DNA from: Xylanimicrobium pachnodae JCM 13526 = NBRC 107786
Lineage (GTDB): Bacteria; Actinomycetota; Actinomycetes; Actinomycetales; Cellulomonadaceae
Length of the DNA stretch: 64,000 nucleotides
Direction: 5' to 3'
Assembly: GCA_001592145.1 (NCBI GenBank)
Contig: BCWJ01000007.1
Location: 1-64,000 of the forward strand
Shown here: positions 35,356-44,238 of the stretch, piece by piece
How the letters are laid out: every line of letters begins with the position of its first letter
Numbering within the stretch: the first letter of the stretch is position 1
Translations under genes and position numbers: made by a program
Notes under the pieces: model-generated
Seen by the model: the letters and a program-made list of their open reading frames with translations, nothing else
What the model was told of the DNA's origin: nothing
The model's database searches: none

Positions 35356-37863
35356 GTGACTGACCACGTGCTCCAACTCGAGTACCACCCGGCACTGATG
35401 AGGGTGCGCTTCAAGAGGTTCGATCGCGGACAGGAGTACACCGTCGAGGGACCCCTCCTGGAGGACTTCTCAGAGCGATTCACTCTCCAAGAGCAGGGTT
35501 CACGGTTCTTCGACGCCATCGCCGAAACGTTCGACGGGGCACAAACCATCACCATCCGACCGCGGATGCCACGCCTAGACTTCGAGGAGTTCCGCGGGAT
35601 GCTCGATGCTCTGAACGGACAGTCAGCCGTACAGATTACTCTCGACGAACTCGACGAACTACCGGAGATGAATGAAACCGCACGTTCCGTAGCGGACTTT
35701 GCTGTAGCATCCGGAGCAGCCCTCGCCACAAACGCCAGCAATCTCCGCGACCTAACGACCGCTCACCAATCGGGCCGCAAACTCGCCGTCCGCTCAGCCG
35801 ACCTGCTCGACGACTTCGCGAGCCAACTCGCGTCTGCGAGGGCAGGCACCGCCGACGATGAGGTCAACGTATGCTTCGTCGGCGGATTCAGCGCCGGAAA
35901 ATCCACACTCATTAACGCACTCCTCGGGGCGAGCATCTTGCCTGCGAAGCAGGCATCGACGACAGCAAAGACAACCGTGATCCGAAGCCCCGAAGGCGAT
36001 GACCCCATCAGCGTGAGGTTCAGGCTGTTCACGGACGAAGGCGACATCCCCGTGGCCATGATCTGGGAAGCCGAGGACAAGCGGTTCAGACTAGTTGCTC
36101 CGATAGACCCGGCCTCTGATGAGGTACCCGAACATCTCCGAACACTCCAAGGGCTCACGCGGCCCAATCAGCCCGACCCACTTCATGTCCAAATCGGCCG
36201 AGTCATCGGCGCGGTCAATGACTGCACGGCCGCGGGCTTCAGGATCGATGTCCGGTTTCCCGTCCCCCTTGACAGGAACGAGGCCGACGTACGCTTCGCC
36301 ATCTACGACACGCCTGGGACCGACAGCGACGATGCGTTCCACCGCGACGTGCTCGCCACGGCACTCAAAGATGCCAAACAGTCCATCCTCGTCTGGGTCG
36401 TGAAGCCAGAGGCACTTGAGGGCGCCGCCAAGAACGAGGTCCTGACGATCCTCCGCGGCGCCGAGAACCCCATCGAACGGGCACGGTGCTTCCTCGTCAT
36501 CAACCGAGCCGAAACCGTTCACGATGCCATCGATCGTCGAAGCCTGCGCGATCGAACAATCGAGGGCTCTTCCGGGCGACTCGATCTTCGCCGAACGCGT
36601 GTCCTATTCACCGCGGGAGAACAAGGTCGATCTGCAAGCACAATCCTAAACGGCAACTCGTTCGGCTCGGATCGAAGGATCGTACGACTAGCCAGGATGG
36701 TCGCCGCAGACCAGGACGAGGATGGCTCGCATAAGCCCAGTTCGGAGGAAGGGTACGCGTCGGAGCATCGGTTCTACCTCGACAGTCGGCTCGCGGAAGC
36801 AGAGTGGGCCACCAGCCAACTCCTGGAGGAGTGCGAGGAAGCATTACAGGTGGCTCTTGACGCACACGATGACGCAAGGTCGGTCTACATCGGCTCTGGC
36901 GTGTACGCCCTCGAGCGAAGCATCGTCAATTACGGCATGCGCTTCGCAGGAGCAATCCGCGCCGAACGAGTTATCTCGCAGGTGAATAGCCTTGTTAGCA
37001 CCCTTAGGCGTCAGGTTGATGACCTAGAGGCATTGAGCATCCGAGACGCCAAGGAAGCCAAGGACGAGGTCAAGCGCGTTCGCAATGCAGTTTGCGAGGC
37101 TATCGCCGAGGCCACGAGCGCCTTTCCGCGAGTCGAGGGCCACGACATTGGCAAGGAGCGCCAGCAACGCCTTGGAATCTCCACATCCGCGTCGAATGCT
37201 ATTCGTGAACGGCTCGTTGCAAAGGTCTCTTCCTCTGTCTGGGAGGGTGCGCGCGAAGGCAAGGCCTCCTTCACGACGAAGGATCAGCTCCAGATTTCCA
37301 GAATCGTCAGCGCGGGCCTCGAACTACACGCATCGACAATTGAGGGAAAACTCTCGATTGAACTCACCGATGTTCGAGACTCCTACATAAGCGCGGTCAA
37401 GTCAGCCTTGTCGCTTCACGGCGGGCTCACCCCGGCGGCCAAGCGGTACGTTCTCGAAATCACTCCTCCACAGGTGCCCAAGCAATCGATCCAGGGGCAG
37501 ATCGAGCAGATCTACGTGAACGCCAAGACGAACAAGTACAAGTTCTGGTTCATCGAGTGGGGTACGGCGGTGGATCGTCAACAGATTCTTGACGAGGTGG
37601 GGAGCCTGATCATCCACCAGGCGCAGACGTTGCACACCCGCGCGGCCCACGCCTACTCCTCAGGCCAAAGCAAGATCCTGCGGCAGGTGCTCTCGAAGTT
37701 CGAGGCCAACATCGAGAACTACTCCGCTGGCATCACGGCGGCGCGCGATGACCATAACGCTAGTCTTCGGATTCAAGCGGAACTACGTCATTCACGCTCC
37801 GCGATCATCGAACAGATTCGTGACCTGGAAGGTCTCATTTGGAAGGAAGGCCGCAATGGGTGA
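35356..37863 (+). CDS. Dynamin-like large GTPase (cassette gene 1)
   Basis: An 835-residue GTPase starting at GTG 35356. The G domain is preceded by about 165 residues. It has a P-loop GGFSAGKST at about 176-184, switch-I threonines (AKTTVI), G3 DTPGTDS at about 318, and a G4-like NRAE at about 382 in place of NKxD. Long helical stretches fill residues 480-830 with coiled-coil character, as in dynamin stalks. There is no membrane helix of its own; membrane binding could come from the partner encoded next. Bacterial dynamins remodel membranes and some act in phage defence. It overlaps the next gene by 8 bases. Codon and base use are less GC-rich than the flanks. Confidence 0.85.
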   Translation: MTDHVLQLEYHPALMRVRFKRFDRGQEYTVEGPLLEDFSERFTLQEQGSRFFDAIAETFDGAQTITIRPRMPRLDFEEFRGMLDALNGQSAVQITLDELDELPEMNETARSVADFAVASGAALATNASNLRDLTTAHQSGRKLAVRSADLLDDFASQLASARAGTADDEVNVCFVGGFSAGKSTLINALLGASILPAKQASTTAKTTVIRSPEGDDPISVRFRLFTDEGDIPVAMIWEAEDKRFRLVAPIDPASDEVPEHLRTLQGLTRPNQPDPLHVQIGRVIGAVNDCTAAGFRIDVRFPVPLDRNEADVRFAIYDTPGTDSDDAFHRDVLATALKDAKQSILVWVVKPEALEGAAKNEVLTILRGAENPIERARCFLVINRAETVHDAIDRRSLRDRTIEGSSGRLDLRRTRVLFTAGEQGRSASTILNGNSFGSDRRIVRLARMVAADQDEDGSHKPSSEEGYASEHRFYLDSRLAEAEWATSQLLEECEEALQVALDAHDDARSVYIGSGVYALERSIVNYGMRFAGAIRAERVISQVNSLVSTLRRQVDDLEALSIRDAKEAKDEVKRVRNAVCEAIAEATSAFPRVEGHDIGKERQQRLGISTSASNAIRERLVAKVSSSVWEGAREGKASFTTKDQLQISRIVSAGLELHASTIEGKLSIELTDVRDSYISAVKSALSLHGGLTPAAKRYVLEITPPQVPKQSIQGQIEQIYVNAKTNKYKFWFIEWGTAVDRQQILDEVGSLIIHQAQTLHTRAAHAYSSGQSKILRQVLSKFEANIENYSAGITAARDDHNASLRIQAELRHSRSAIIEQIRDLEGLIWKEGRNG

Positions 37864-38287
37864 ACAAGGTCACCTGGCTGAGCAGTACCTACGGGATGGC
37901 GTGATATCGAGGGCGAGGATCGCCCTCGATATTAAGCGACGTCGCCTCAGGGACCCTGACGAAATCCGAAGGCTCTGCGAGGACCCGCGTGTGCAGGCTG
38001 TCTTCATCGGTTCGGCGTACTCCGGCAAAGAACCAGCGAGGGAGTGGACCGCGAGCTACCTCGACGCGCTGATTGGCGTCGTCGGCGCGGAGTCCTTCAA
38101 CGTCGACTATCTCCTTTACCTAAACGCCGTCTCGGAACGAGTCGCCGCAGACGGGAGCGCACGTCATTCAGCGAGGGGCTCTGTGTGGTATCGGGGGCGG
38201 AAGGGACGTGCCCTCTTGATCGGCACTGCGGTGATCGTCGCCCTCACGGTGGTCGTCGTGATCGCAACCCGAGTAGGTGTCAAGTGA
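37856..38287 (+). CDS. Small C-terminally anchored membrane protein (cassette gene 2)
   Basis: A 143-residue protein. ATG 37856 overlaps the end of the dynamin gene. Residues 1-110 are charged and helical (for example ALDIKRRRLRDPDEIRRLCEDP). A single C-terminal membrane helix lies at about 119-139 (LLIGTAVIVALTVVVVIATRV) with a two- or three-residue tail. This is a tail-anchored topology, leaving the bulk in the cytoplasm. It could recruit the GTPase or the HerA-like ATPase to the membrane. No family recognised. The stop overlaps the next start (GTGA). Confidence 0.7.
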   Translation: MGEQGHLAEQYLRDGVISRARIALDIKRRRLRDPDEIRRLCEDPRVQAVFIGSAYSGKEPAREWTASYLDALIGVVGAESFNVDYLLYLNAVSERVAADGSARHSARGSVWYRGRKGRALLIGTAVIVALTVVVVIATRVGVK

Positions 38288-41200
38288 CTCCCGAGGTTGA
38301 TGTACGGTCCGCGTCGGTCGACAGCGCCACACTCGAAGCCAACCTGGGGCGCATCGACGCGACCCTGACCAAGTCCTTTCTGGGTCGTCTCGAACACGAG
38401 TACTCAGTGGTTCCCTTCCCCGAGGAGAGCCGCCTTGAACCACTCAACAACCTGCGATTCATCAAGATCGAGCGGTGGGTGTACGACCGAGAGTCGAGCA
38501 CCCGCGATGGATTCAAGGCAGTACTGAGCTCCTTCGCCGGCTCTGGACGTGCGATCGCCATGATCGTGGTTCGTACACCGACCGGCGCCGACACCTACAT
38601 TGCGGTCCAGAACGCGATCGACGGCGGAAATGCGTTTAGTCAGCGCGATCAGGACTTGCTCACATCAGCGCTGCGCGGCACGTTTTCCGGCACCGAGGTC
38701 GCGGCGGTGCCCCCCGTCCCGGGTAGATGGCCCGTCAGGGTGCCGGACTACCGCTCCATCGCCGTCACCGGCGCAATCCCGTCACCCAAGGCGGATACGG
38801 ACCTCGTTGAAGGTATCGAGAAACTCCTCAACGGTATGGTTCCCCGCACCGATGCCGAGTCCTACACCGTCATCGTCCTCGCACAGTCGCTGACTCCCGA
38901 GGACGCCCGACGTGCCCTGAGCGGGTACCAAGAGGTCGCGACCGCACTCTCTCCCCTCGGATCACACCAGTTTCAGACGGGCACGAACAGTTCGGTGACG
39001 CGAGGGGAGCTCGAGTCCGTCACGGACACCCGAGGCATCAGTGACGCGGTCACGAAGACCCACTCGATCAACGCCGGCATTTTCGGCGGCATCAACCACA
39101 GCGTCACTGGTGGGATCAGCGCAACTCCGTTTGGCATGGGATACAGCCACTCAATGAGCGGGGGGTTCTTCGGCGGAGCAAGTCTCGGCTACGGCTTCAG
39201 CCGCGGCGCTACGCACGGAACGACCTCACAGACCGGGACAACGACGGGCACGCAGAACTCGGAGACCGAGGGGTCGCAGATCACAGACACCTTTACGTAT
39301 ACGAACTACGCGATCACTGAACTGATTGACAAGCTTGAGGCAACCATTCGGCGGGTCAACGAAAGCCAGGCCATGGGTCTGTGGAACACGTCCGCGTACA
39401 TCCTCGCAGAGAGTACGGCACGCTCGAAGAGCATCGCGGCCTTCCTGCGTTCCATCGTCCAGGGTGAGGAGTCGTTCATCGAGCCTTCGTTCGTCCAGAC
39501 CTGGTCGAACAAGGGTGAGACCCACGACTTCGCCGAGATCCAGAAGTACCTCAACGTCCTATGCCACCCCGTCTTCGTCAGCAAGGATGACGCCGACCGG
39601 GTGCCCGTCACCCCGACCCTCAACGTGTCGACAGGCGAGCTCGCGGACGTGTTCGCGTTTCCGCGGCACTCGGTCGCCGGTCTACCTGTCATCGAGGCCG
39701 CGAGGTTTGGGCGGGAGCGCCATTCGCTAACCCCAACCGGGACGGAGGTCGACCTGGGGCGCGGCTACCACATGCTCAGGGTCGAGACGCCGCGGGTCGG
39801 GCTCAGCCGCGCAGAGTTGGCGAAGCACACGTTCGTCACAGGCTCGACGGGAACGGGCAAGTCGAACACTGTGTACGAACTGCTGAGAAGGACGTGTCTC
39901 GAAGCGCACAAGGGCGTGACCTTCCTGGTGATCGAGCCCGCAAAGGGCGAGTACAAGGACGTGTTCGGAGGCCGCGACGACGTCACCGTCTACGGCACGA
40001 ACCCGCGTGTCGCCCAGAAGCTCCTACGCCTGAACCCGTTTGCCTTCCCCGACGAGGTGCACGTCCTCGAGCACGTCGACCGGCTCGTCGAGGTATTCAA
40101 TGCCGCGTGGCCGATGTACGCCGCCATGCCAGCAATCCTCCGGGAGTCCATCGAGACTGCGTACGAGGACGTCGGCTGGAACCTGAATACGTCGCGGAGT
40201 CCCGGCCGCTTCCCCACCTTCGCCGACTTGCTCGACGTACTCCCACGCATCGTCGACACGTCCGCGTATTCGGCTGACACGAGTAGCGACTACAAGGGTG
40301 CGTTGGTGACGCGCGTCCGCTCCTTGACCCGAGGGATCCACGGACAGGTCTTCGCGGAGGACACGTCGACCGAGAGGCTGTTCGACGCGAACGCCATCGT
40401 CGATCTCAGCCGTGTGGGGTCACCCGAGACCAAGGCCTTGATTATGGGCGTCCTCGTGTTGCGACTGCAGGAACACCGCGTGGCCTCAGGGTCCAGCGAA
40501 GGCTCCCTGCGCCACTTGACGGTGCTCGAAGAGGCCCATCACCTGCTGCGCAGAACCTCAACAGACCAGTCCCAGGAGGGAGCGAACCTCCAAGGCAAGG
40601 CCGTCGAGATGCTGACCGATGCCATCGCGGAGATGCGCTCCTACGGTGAGGGCTTCGTGATCGTTGATCAGTCGCCAGGTCTCCTCGACGTCGGAGTCAT
40701 CAGGAACACGAACACCAAGCTGATCCATCGCCTCCTCGACGAGAACGACCGCGTCCTCGTGGGCAGGGCTGCTGGGCTCAACGACTCGCAGATCATTGAG
40801 TTGGCTCGGCTCGAAGTCGGAGTCGCCGCAGTCTCCCAAAGCGGGTGGATCGAGCCCGTGCTCTGCAAGGTTGACGAGTTCCCCCTGCGGGAGCGAAACG
40901 CCTTCACGCCGCCAGAGGTCTCAGCGTGGCCTGATCCCGAAGGTGACGCAGTCGCCGCATTGATACGCATTGGATTGGGCGTTGGAGAGGGAGAGGTTCT
41001 CACGGACGAGTCTGTCGGCATCGTCCGCCGCTGGGCCAACAGCGCGGGCACCCGCGGCTCGACGAACGTCCCCCGGCGCATTGTCAACGCTGTCATCGAA
41101 GGAGTGTCGCTGACGCACGACGCCCAACTGAGGCTAGCGGTACTCGCGGCGGGCCCGACACTCCTCGACCGAGTCTCAACGGATCCCTTAGGAGCCGCTG

Positions 41201-41355
41201 AGACGGCTGTGCTCCGTCTTGAAGCTCGCTACGGCCTCGCACGTGACGGTGTTGTCGCGTCTCGGGTCCGAGAGCTCTTTGGGTCCGGATTCCCGTGGAC
41301 GGACTGCAGCATTCGACCCACACCGGCCGAAGTCGGTGAGCCGCATGGTTGTTGA
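38284..41355 (+). CDS. HerA/DUF87-type P-loop ATPase (cassette gene 3)
   Basis: A 1023-residue protein with GTG 38284 overlapping the upstream stop. The first 260 residues form an alpha/beta region. A glycine/serine/threonine-rich low-complexity stretch follows (about 265-316, many GG and SG), then helices (about 320-400). The FtsK/HerA-type ATPase has Walker A GSTGTGKSN at about 520, 'VIEPAKGEYKDVF' after strand 2, and Walker B LTVLEEAHHLL near 750. A 'VIVDQSP' sensor segment follows. This is the VirB4/TraG/HerA class of hexameric DNA or protein pumps. It shows no membrane helix, so it may dock on the tail-anchored partner. It overlaps the nuclease gene by 11 bases. Confidence 0.82.
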   Translation: MTPEVDVRSASVDSATLEANLGRIDATLTKSFLGRLEHEYSVVPFPEESRLEPLNNLRFIKIERWVYDRESSTRDGFKAVLSSFAGSGRAIAMIVVRTPTGADTYIAVQNAIDGGNAFSQRDQDLLTSALRGTFSGTEVAAVPPVPGRWPVRVPDYRSIAVTGAIPSPKADTDLVEGIEKLLNGMVPRTDAESYTVIVLAQSLTPEDARRALSGYQEVATALSPLGSHQFQTGTNSSVTRGELESVTDTRGISDAVTKTHSINAGIFGGINHSVTGGISATPFGMGYSHSMSGGFFGGASLGYGFSRGATHGTTSQTGTTTGTQNSETEGSQITDTFTYTNYAITELIDKLEATIRRVNESQAMGLWNTSAYILAESTARSKSIAAFLRSIVQGEESFIEPSFVQTWSNKGETHDFAEIQKYLNVLCHPVFVSKDDADRVPVTPTLNVSTGELADVFAFPRHSVAGLPVIEAARFGRERHSLTPTGTEVDLGRGYHMLRVETPRVGLSRAELAKHTFVTGSTGTGKSNTVYELLRRTCLEAHKGVTFLVIEPAKGEYKDVFGGRDDVTVYGTNPRVAQKLLRLNPFAFPDEVHVLEHVDRLVEVFNAAWPMYAAMPAILRESIETAYEDVGWNLNTSRSPGRFPTFADLLDVLPRIVDTSAYSADTSSDYKGALVTRVRSLTRGIHGQVFAEDTSTERLFDANAIVDLSRVGSPETKALIMGVLVLRLQEHRVASGSSEGSLRHLTVLEEAHHLLRRTSTDQSQEGANLQGKAVEMLTDAIAEMRSYGEGFVIVDQSPGLLDVGVIRNTNTKLIHRLLDENDRVLVGRAAGLNDSQIIELARLEVGVAAVSQSGWIEPVLCKVDEFPLRERNAFTPPEVSAWPDPEGDAVAALIRIGLGVGEGEVLTDESVGIVRRWANSAGTRGSTNVPRRIVNAVIEGVSLTHDAQLRLAVLAAGPTLLDRVSTDPLGAAETAVLRLEARYGLARDGVVASRVRELFGSGFPWTDCSIRPTPAEVGEPHGC

Positions 41356-41983
41356 GGCATTGGTCGCCACAACTGTTGAGGTCGCAGCCCTCGACGTCGC
41401 CGAAGCCGCTGAGGTGACGGTCACGAGGGCTCTGGACCTTGCGATCGAGAAGCAGTTTGGCGCGACCGGGCCGTTGCGCTCGGAGCAGGTCACCCAGTGG
41501 TGGTCAAAATCCGAGGTTGCAGTGGTCGAGGGCCCTCTCGATGGCGCCGATGCTGCGGGGCGGGTCACGGGGTTCGGAAGGGCCGATCTCTCCGTCCTTA
41601 GCGACGTAGGCGAGCTGTGCGTTGGCGACACGCACCCGCTCAGTGGCGTGGAAACTGACGCACCACCAGGGGCGCCCATTGATGTCGCCGAGCACCGCGT
41701 GAGGATCCGGACCGAAACGTTGGACCAGATTAAGGCCGCCGCGCCTAAGACTCCCGCGGGTGACTTCATCGATCCCAACACCGGGAAGGTAATCCCGCAG
41801 GACAACTATCACGTTGGCCATAGACCCGGATACGAGTGGAGGACCACGCAGGAGAGGGCACGATCTGAAGGATGGACCAGGCCCCAAGTGATTGAGTACG
41901 AGAACAACCCGGATCACTATCAGATCGAGGATCCCTCGTCGAACATGAGCCACAGGTACGAAGCGAAGGAGCAGGGCGCATGA
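41345..41983 (+). CDS. Protein with C-terminal GH-E-type HNH nuclease toxin domain (cassette gene 4)
   Basis: A 212-residue protein. The first 130 residues are acidic and unrecognised (possible export or trafficking part). The C-terminal 60 residues match the GH-E branch of the HNH/Endo VII toxin fold. The pattern is GH (His about 159) RPGYEWRTTQ, then EGWTRPQVIEYENNPDHYQIE, ending SSNMSH (His about 203) and a final E. These are the metal and catalytic positions of that family. GH-E domains are found as tips of polymorphic toxins. Its stop overlaps an ankyrin-repeat gene, the usual place of an immunity gene. Confidence 0.82.
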   Translation: MVVEALVATTVEVAALDVAEAAEVTVTRALDLAIEKQFGATGPLRSEQVTQWWSKSEVAVVEGPLDGADAAGRVTGFGRADLSVLSDVGELCVGDTHPLSGVETDAPPGAPIDVAEHRVRIRTETLDQIKAAAPKTPAGDFIDPNTGKVIPQDNYHVGHRPGYEWRTTQERARSEGWTRPQVIEYENNPDHYQIEDPSSNMSHRYEAKEQGA

Positions 41984-42372
41984 ACCAGTCAGGACGGACT
42001 CCGCTCCATGCCGCGGCGATCGCTGGGGACGAGGCAACTGTCAGCGCTCTCCTCGCAGGCGGAGCTGCGGTTGATGCAGGCGATGATCAAGGGTTCACCC
42101 CTCTCCACTTCGCGGCGCAGCAGCACGCCCTGGCTGTTGCCACGGCCTTGCTCGCCGCCGGAGCATCCGTCGACTCGGTCAACGCGGTCGGCAACACGCC
42201 ACTCTTCGTGGCGGTGTTCAACTCCAAGGGGCGGGGCGAGATGGTGAAACTGCTCCGGGCACGGGGCGCTGATCCGCTCCACGTCAACGCGAGCGGTCAG
42301 ACACCGACAGGTCTCGCACGCCTCATCAGCAACTACGACGTTGCTCAGTACTTCGAAGATGTGGCGACCTGA
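41980..42372 (+). CDS. Ankyrin-repeat protein, probable immunity protein (cassette gene 5)
   Basis: A 130-residue protein made almost only of ankyrin repeats. About three full repeats begin GRTPLHAAAIAG, GFTPLHFAAQQH and GNTPLFVAVFNS, with a partial fourth beginning GQTPTGLARL. It has no signal peptide. Ankyrin proteins are a known class of immunity factors for nuclease polymorphic toxins. The ATGA overlap with the GH-E nuclease gene and its position directly downstream support that role here. It is the last gene of the cassette. Confidence 0.82.
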   Translation: MNQSGRTPLHAAAIAGDEATVSALLAGGAAVDAGDDQGFTPLHFAAQQHALAVATALLAAGASVDSVNAVGNTPLFVAVFNSKGRGEMVKLLRARGADPLHVNASGQTPTGLARLISNYDVAQYFEDVAT

Positions 42373-42674
42373 CCAGCGCAACCGGACGACCGACGGTCCG
42401 ACCGCCACGCCACGCGCTCCAGCGGGCCGAGATCGGGTCGACCCGTCTGGCCGTACGTTCAGGATCCACGCGGCAACCTTCCCGCGAGGCGGTGTTTCAC
42501 CACCGACGTACACCCGCCCCGACCTCACTCGCCCGCTCCGGACGCCACACTGCACGACGGGTCCCGCCTGCACTTCGTAGCGTCGTAGCGGCGTGTCAAC
42601 GGCGGGCTGGAACTGACCCCTTAACGACCCGTCGCTAGAGGGTCAGTATCGGCGCGTCGTCGACACGGCGTAGC
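42373..42674. other. Gene-free stretch at the right border of the cassette
   Basis: About 300 bases between two convergent units. No frame with coding character. It contains an 8-bp inverted repeat at 42612-42647, preceded by GGCTGGAACTGACCCC, a string resembling the ends of actinobacterial IS21-type elements. It may be the scar of a lost element at the cassette border. Confidence 0.45.
42612..42647. repeat. 8-bp inverted repeat, possible terminator or IS-end remnant
   Basis: ACTGACCC (42612-42619) and GGGTCAGT (42640-42647) are exact reverse complements around a 20-base spacer. It lies between the converging cassette and the 86-residue gene, so a bidirectional terminator is possible. The alternative is a remnant of an IS21-type end. 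Confidence 0.4.
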
Positions 42675-42935
42675 TCAAGACTCGCGGTGGGCGATCAGCA
42701 ACGCCGATGCCATCCAGCCCAGGCCGCCAACCGTCGCGAGCGCGGAGCCAATGGAACTCCCGAGGAAGCCGACAGCGATCCCGGGGTCGCTCCCCCAGAT
42801 GGAGCCGGCGTTGATGGCGAACCCGATCCCCCCGATCACGAGACACGCGACGCCGATCCAGAAGGCGGCCATGTAGCGGTCCCGAAGGCGAACGATCGGC
42901 CTGCGCGTATCCGGCTGTCGGGCGACATCTGACAT
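42675..42935 (-). CDS. Small two-helix membrane protein
   Basis: An 86-residue protein. ATG 42935 is preceded by GGGAG at good spacing. Charged N-terminus, then two hydrophobic helices (about 24-44 and 53-78) rich in Gly and Ala. No family recognised. It lies at the downstream end of the VirB4 block and may be a minor part of the secretion system. Confidence 0.6.
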   Translation of the reverse strand: MSDVARQPDTRRPIVRLRDRYMAAFWIGVACLVIGGIGFAINAGSIWGSDPGIAVGFLGSSIGSALATVGGLGWMASALLIAHRES

Positions 42936-43145
42936 GGTGACTCCCTTGTTGACTAACGAGGGCACCAGGGTGCATGACACTGGCGCGCTGCGCTTTCGCG
43001 TGGCGCTGCGTGCATCCCGAACCTCCAGGACTCCAAGGACGCAATGGGCGGGGTACCTGCGTGCGGTGGAGACCTCGTTCGATGTGACGATGACGGCGTC
43101 GCCGGCGGACAATGCCGCAGTAGGCGAGTGCGACTAACTCCGTCG

Positions 43146-43349
43146 TCAGCGCGCGCCAGGGTTCCAGATGCCGCGGTTGACGCTCCGAAGTTCCTCATCG
43201 GTCAGCGCCGGATCCCAACCCACCGAGATCCGACCCCATGGGCTGTCCGGGGCGGCGCGGCGTGCGTCAGAGAGGCGAAGGACCACGACCCCATGCGCGA
43301 ACTCCTCGTCTAGCGGCAGCGATGCGAGCATTCTCTCCCGGGCCGCCAT
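43146..43349 (-). CDS. Small protein of unknown function, coupled to upstream gene
   Basis: A 67-residue protein whose ATG (43349) overlaps the TGA of the upstream gene (TGATG). It reads like a short globular domain with a conserved-looking tail (GWDPALTDEELRSVNRGIWNPG). No membrane helix. The tight coupling argues that it is translated together with the 281-residue membrane protein. Function not recognised. Confidence 0.6.
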   Translation of the reverse strand: MAARERMLASLPLDEEFAHGVVVLRLSDARRAAPDSPWGRISVGWDPALTDEELRSVNRGIWNPGAR

Positions 43350-44194
43350 CAGTCGTGGACTTCGCCCTCGGTCGGCGGATTGATCGGCAGGCGGAGCACG
43401 TCCCTGATGCGGTCGTTCCTCAAAGGCACGTACTCGCCTTCGATGTCGCGGCCACCCCCTCCGAAGAATGTCATGAGTTGCACCGAGAGGACGTCATCGA
43501 GCAGGTGGTTGGTGTTCGACTCGAGCATCAGATTGATGCTGTCGGTAACCTGCTGCGCCGTCAGGCGCTCCATCGTGGCCCTCAGAGCGGGGAATGCGGG
43601 ATCGTCTTGGATGCGGGCACTCGAGAGCAGCCGCATCTGCTGGACGATGAACGCCGCTGCTGCGAGCATCGCGGCGAGCCGCTGCTGCGCCTCACCTGCA
43701 CTCAGGGGTGTTCGGTTGTCCTGGATCGCGGAACCAACGGCTCTGCTGAAGTCTACGGTCGCGGTCTCACTCAGCGCCTCAAGCTCGGCGGTCGCAGTTT
43801 GGTCGTGGTTCCTCGCGTCGCGGGGATCGACGAGCCGGTTCCACCTGCGGGACAGGCCCGGAAGCGCCTTCTCCTGCCACCAGCGGATGATGTGCGGGGC
43901 AGCCTTGATGATGCCGGCAATCCCGGCGACGACGGCAGCGACCGCAACGAGTTCGCCAAGCGTAAGGTCCTCCTCCATCTCGCCGCTGGGCGTCATGGGC
44001 TGCGGCTCGTGGATGTACTCGTTCGCCTCATCGTCGGCCGGGCGGTTCTCCAGCTCAGGCGGCCCGACCATCTTGTTCGTGTCGTTCTCGAAGAGCAGCG
44101 CCCGGTAGTTGCCCTCGTTATCCCTTGAGTGCCTCAGGTGCATTCCCTCAGGGACCACGGGCCTCAGGGAGTTCCAGGGCGTCGCTTCAGACAT
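43349..44194 (-). CDS. Membrane protein of unknown function in the T4SS block
   Basis: A 281-residue protein, start ATG 44194. The N-terminal 70 residues are soluble (HLRHSRDNEGNYRALLFEND suggests a small beta domain). A hydrophobic segment at about 78-100 (LGELVAVAAVVAGIAGIIKAA) is followed by helices with Ala-rich content (about 150-250). No family recognised. It is followed directly by the 67-residue gene and preceded, 45 bases away, by the VirB4-like gene. A scaffold role in the secretion system is possible. Confidence 0.6.
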   Translation of the reverse strand: MSEATPWNSLRPVVPEGMHLRHSRDNEGNYRALLFENDTNKMVGPPELENRPADDEANEYIHEPQPMTPSGEMEEDLTLGELVAVAAVVAGIAGIIKAAPHIIRWWQEKALPGLSRRWNRLVDPRDARNHDQTATAELEALSETATVDFSRAVGSAIQDNRTPLSAGEAQQRLAAMLAAAAFIVQQMRLLSSARIQDDPAFPALRATMERLTAQQVTDSINLMLESNTNHLLDDVLSVQLMTFFGGGGRDIEGEYVPLRNDRIRDVLRLPINPPTEGEVHD

Positions 44195-44238
44195 GCTTCC
44201 ACCATCGCTTCCATCACCAACGAGTCTGGTAACAGAGG

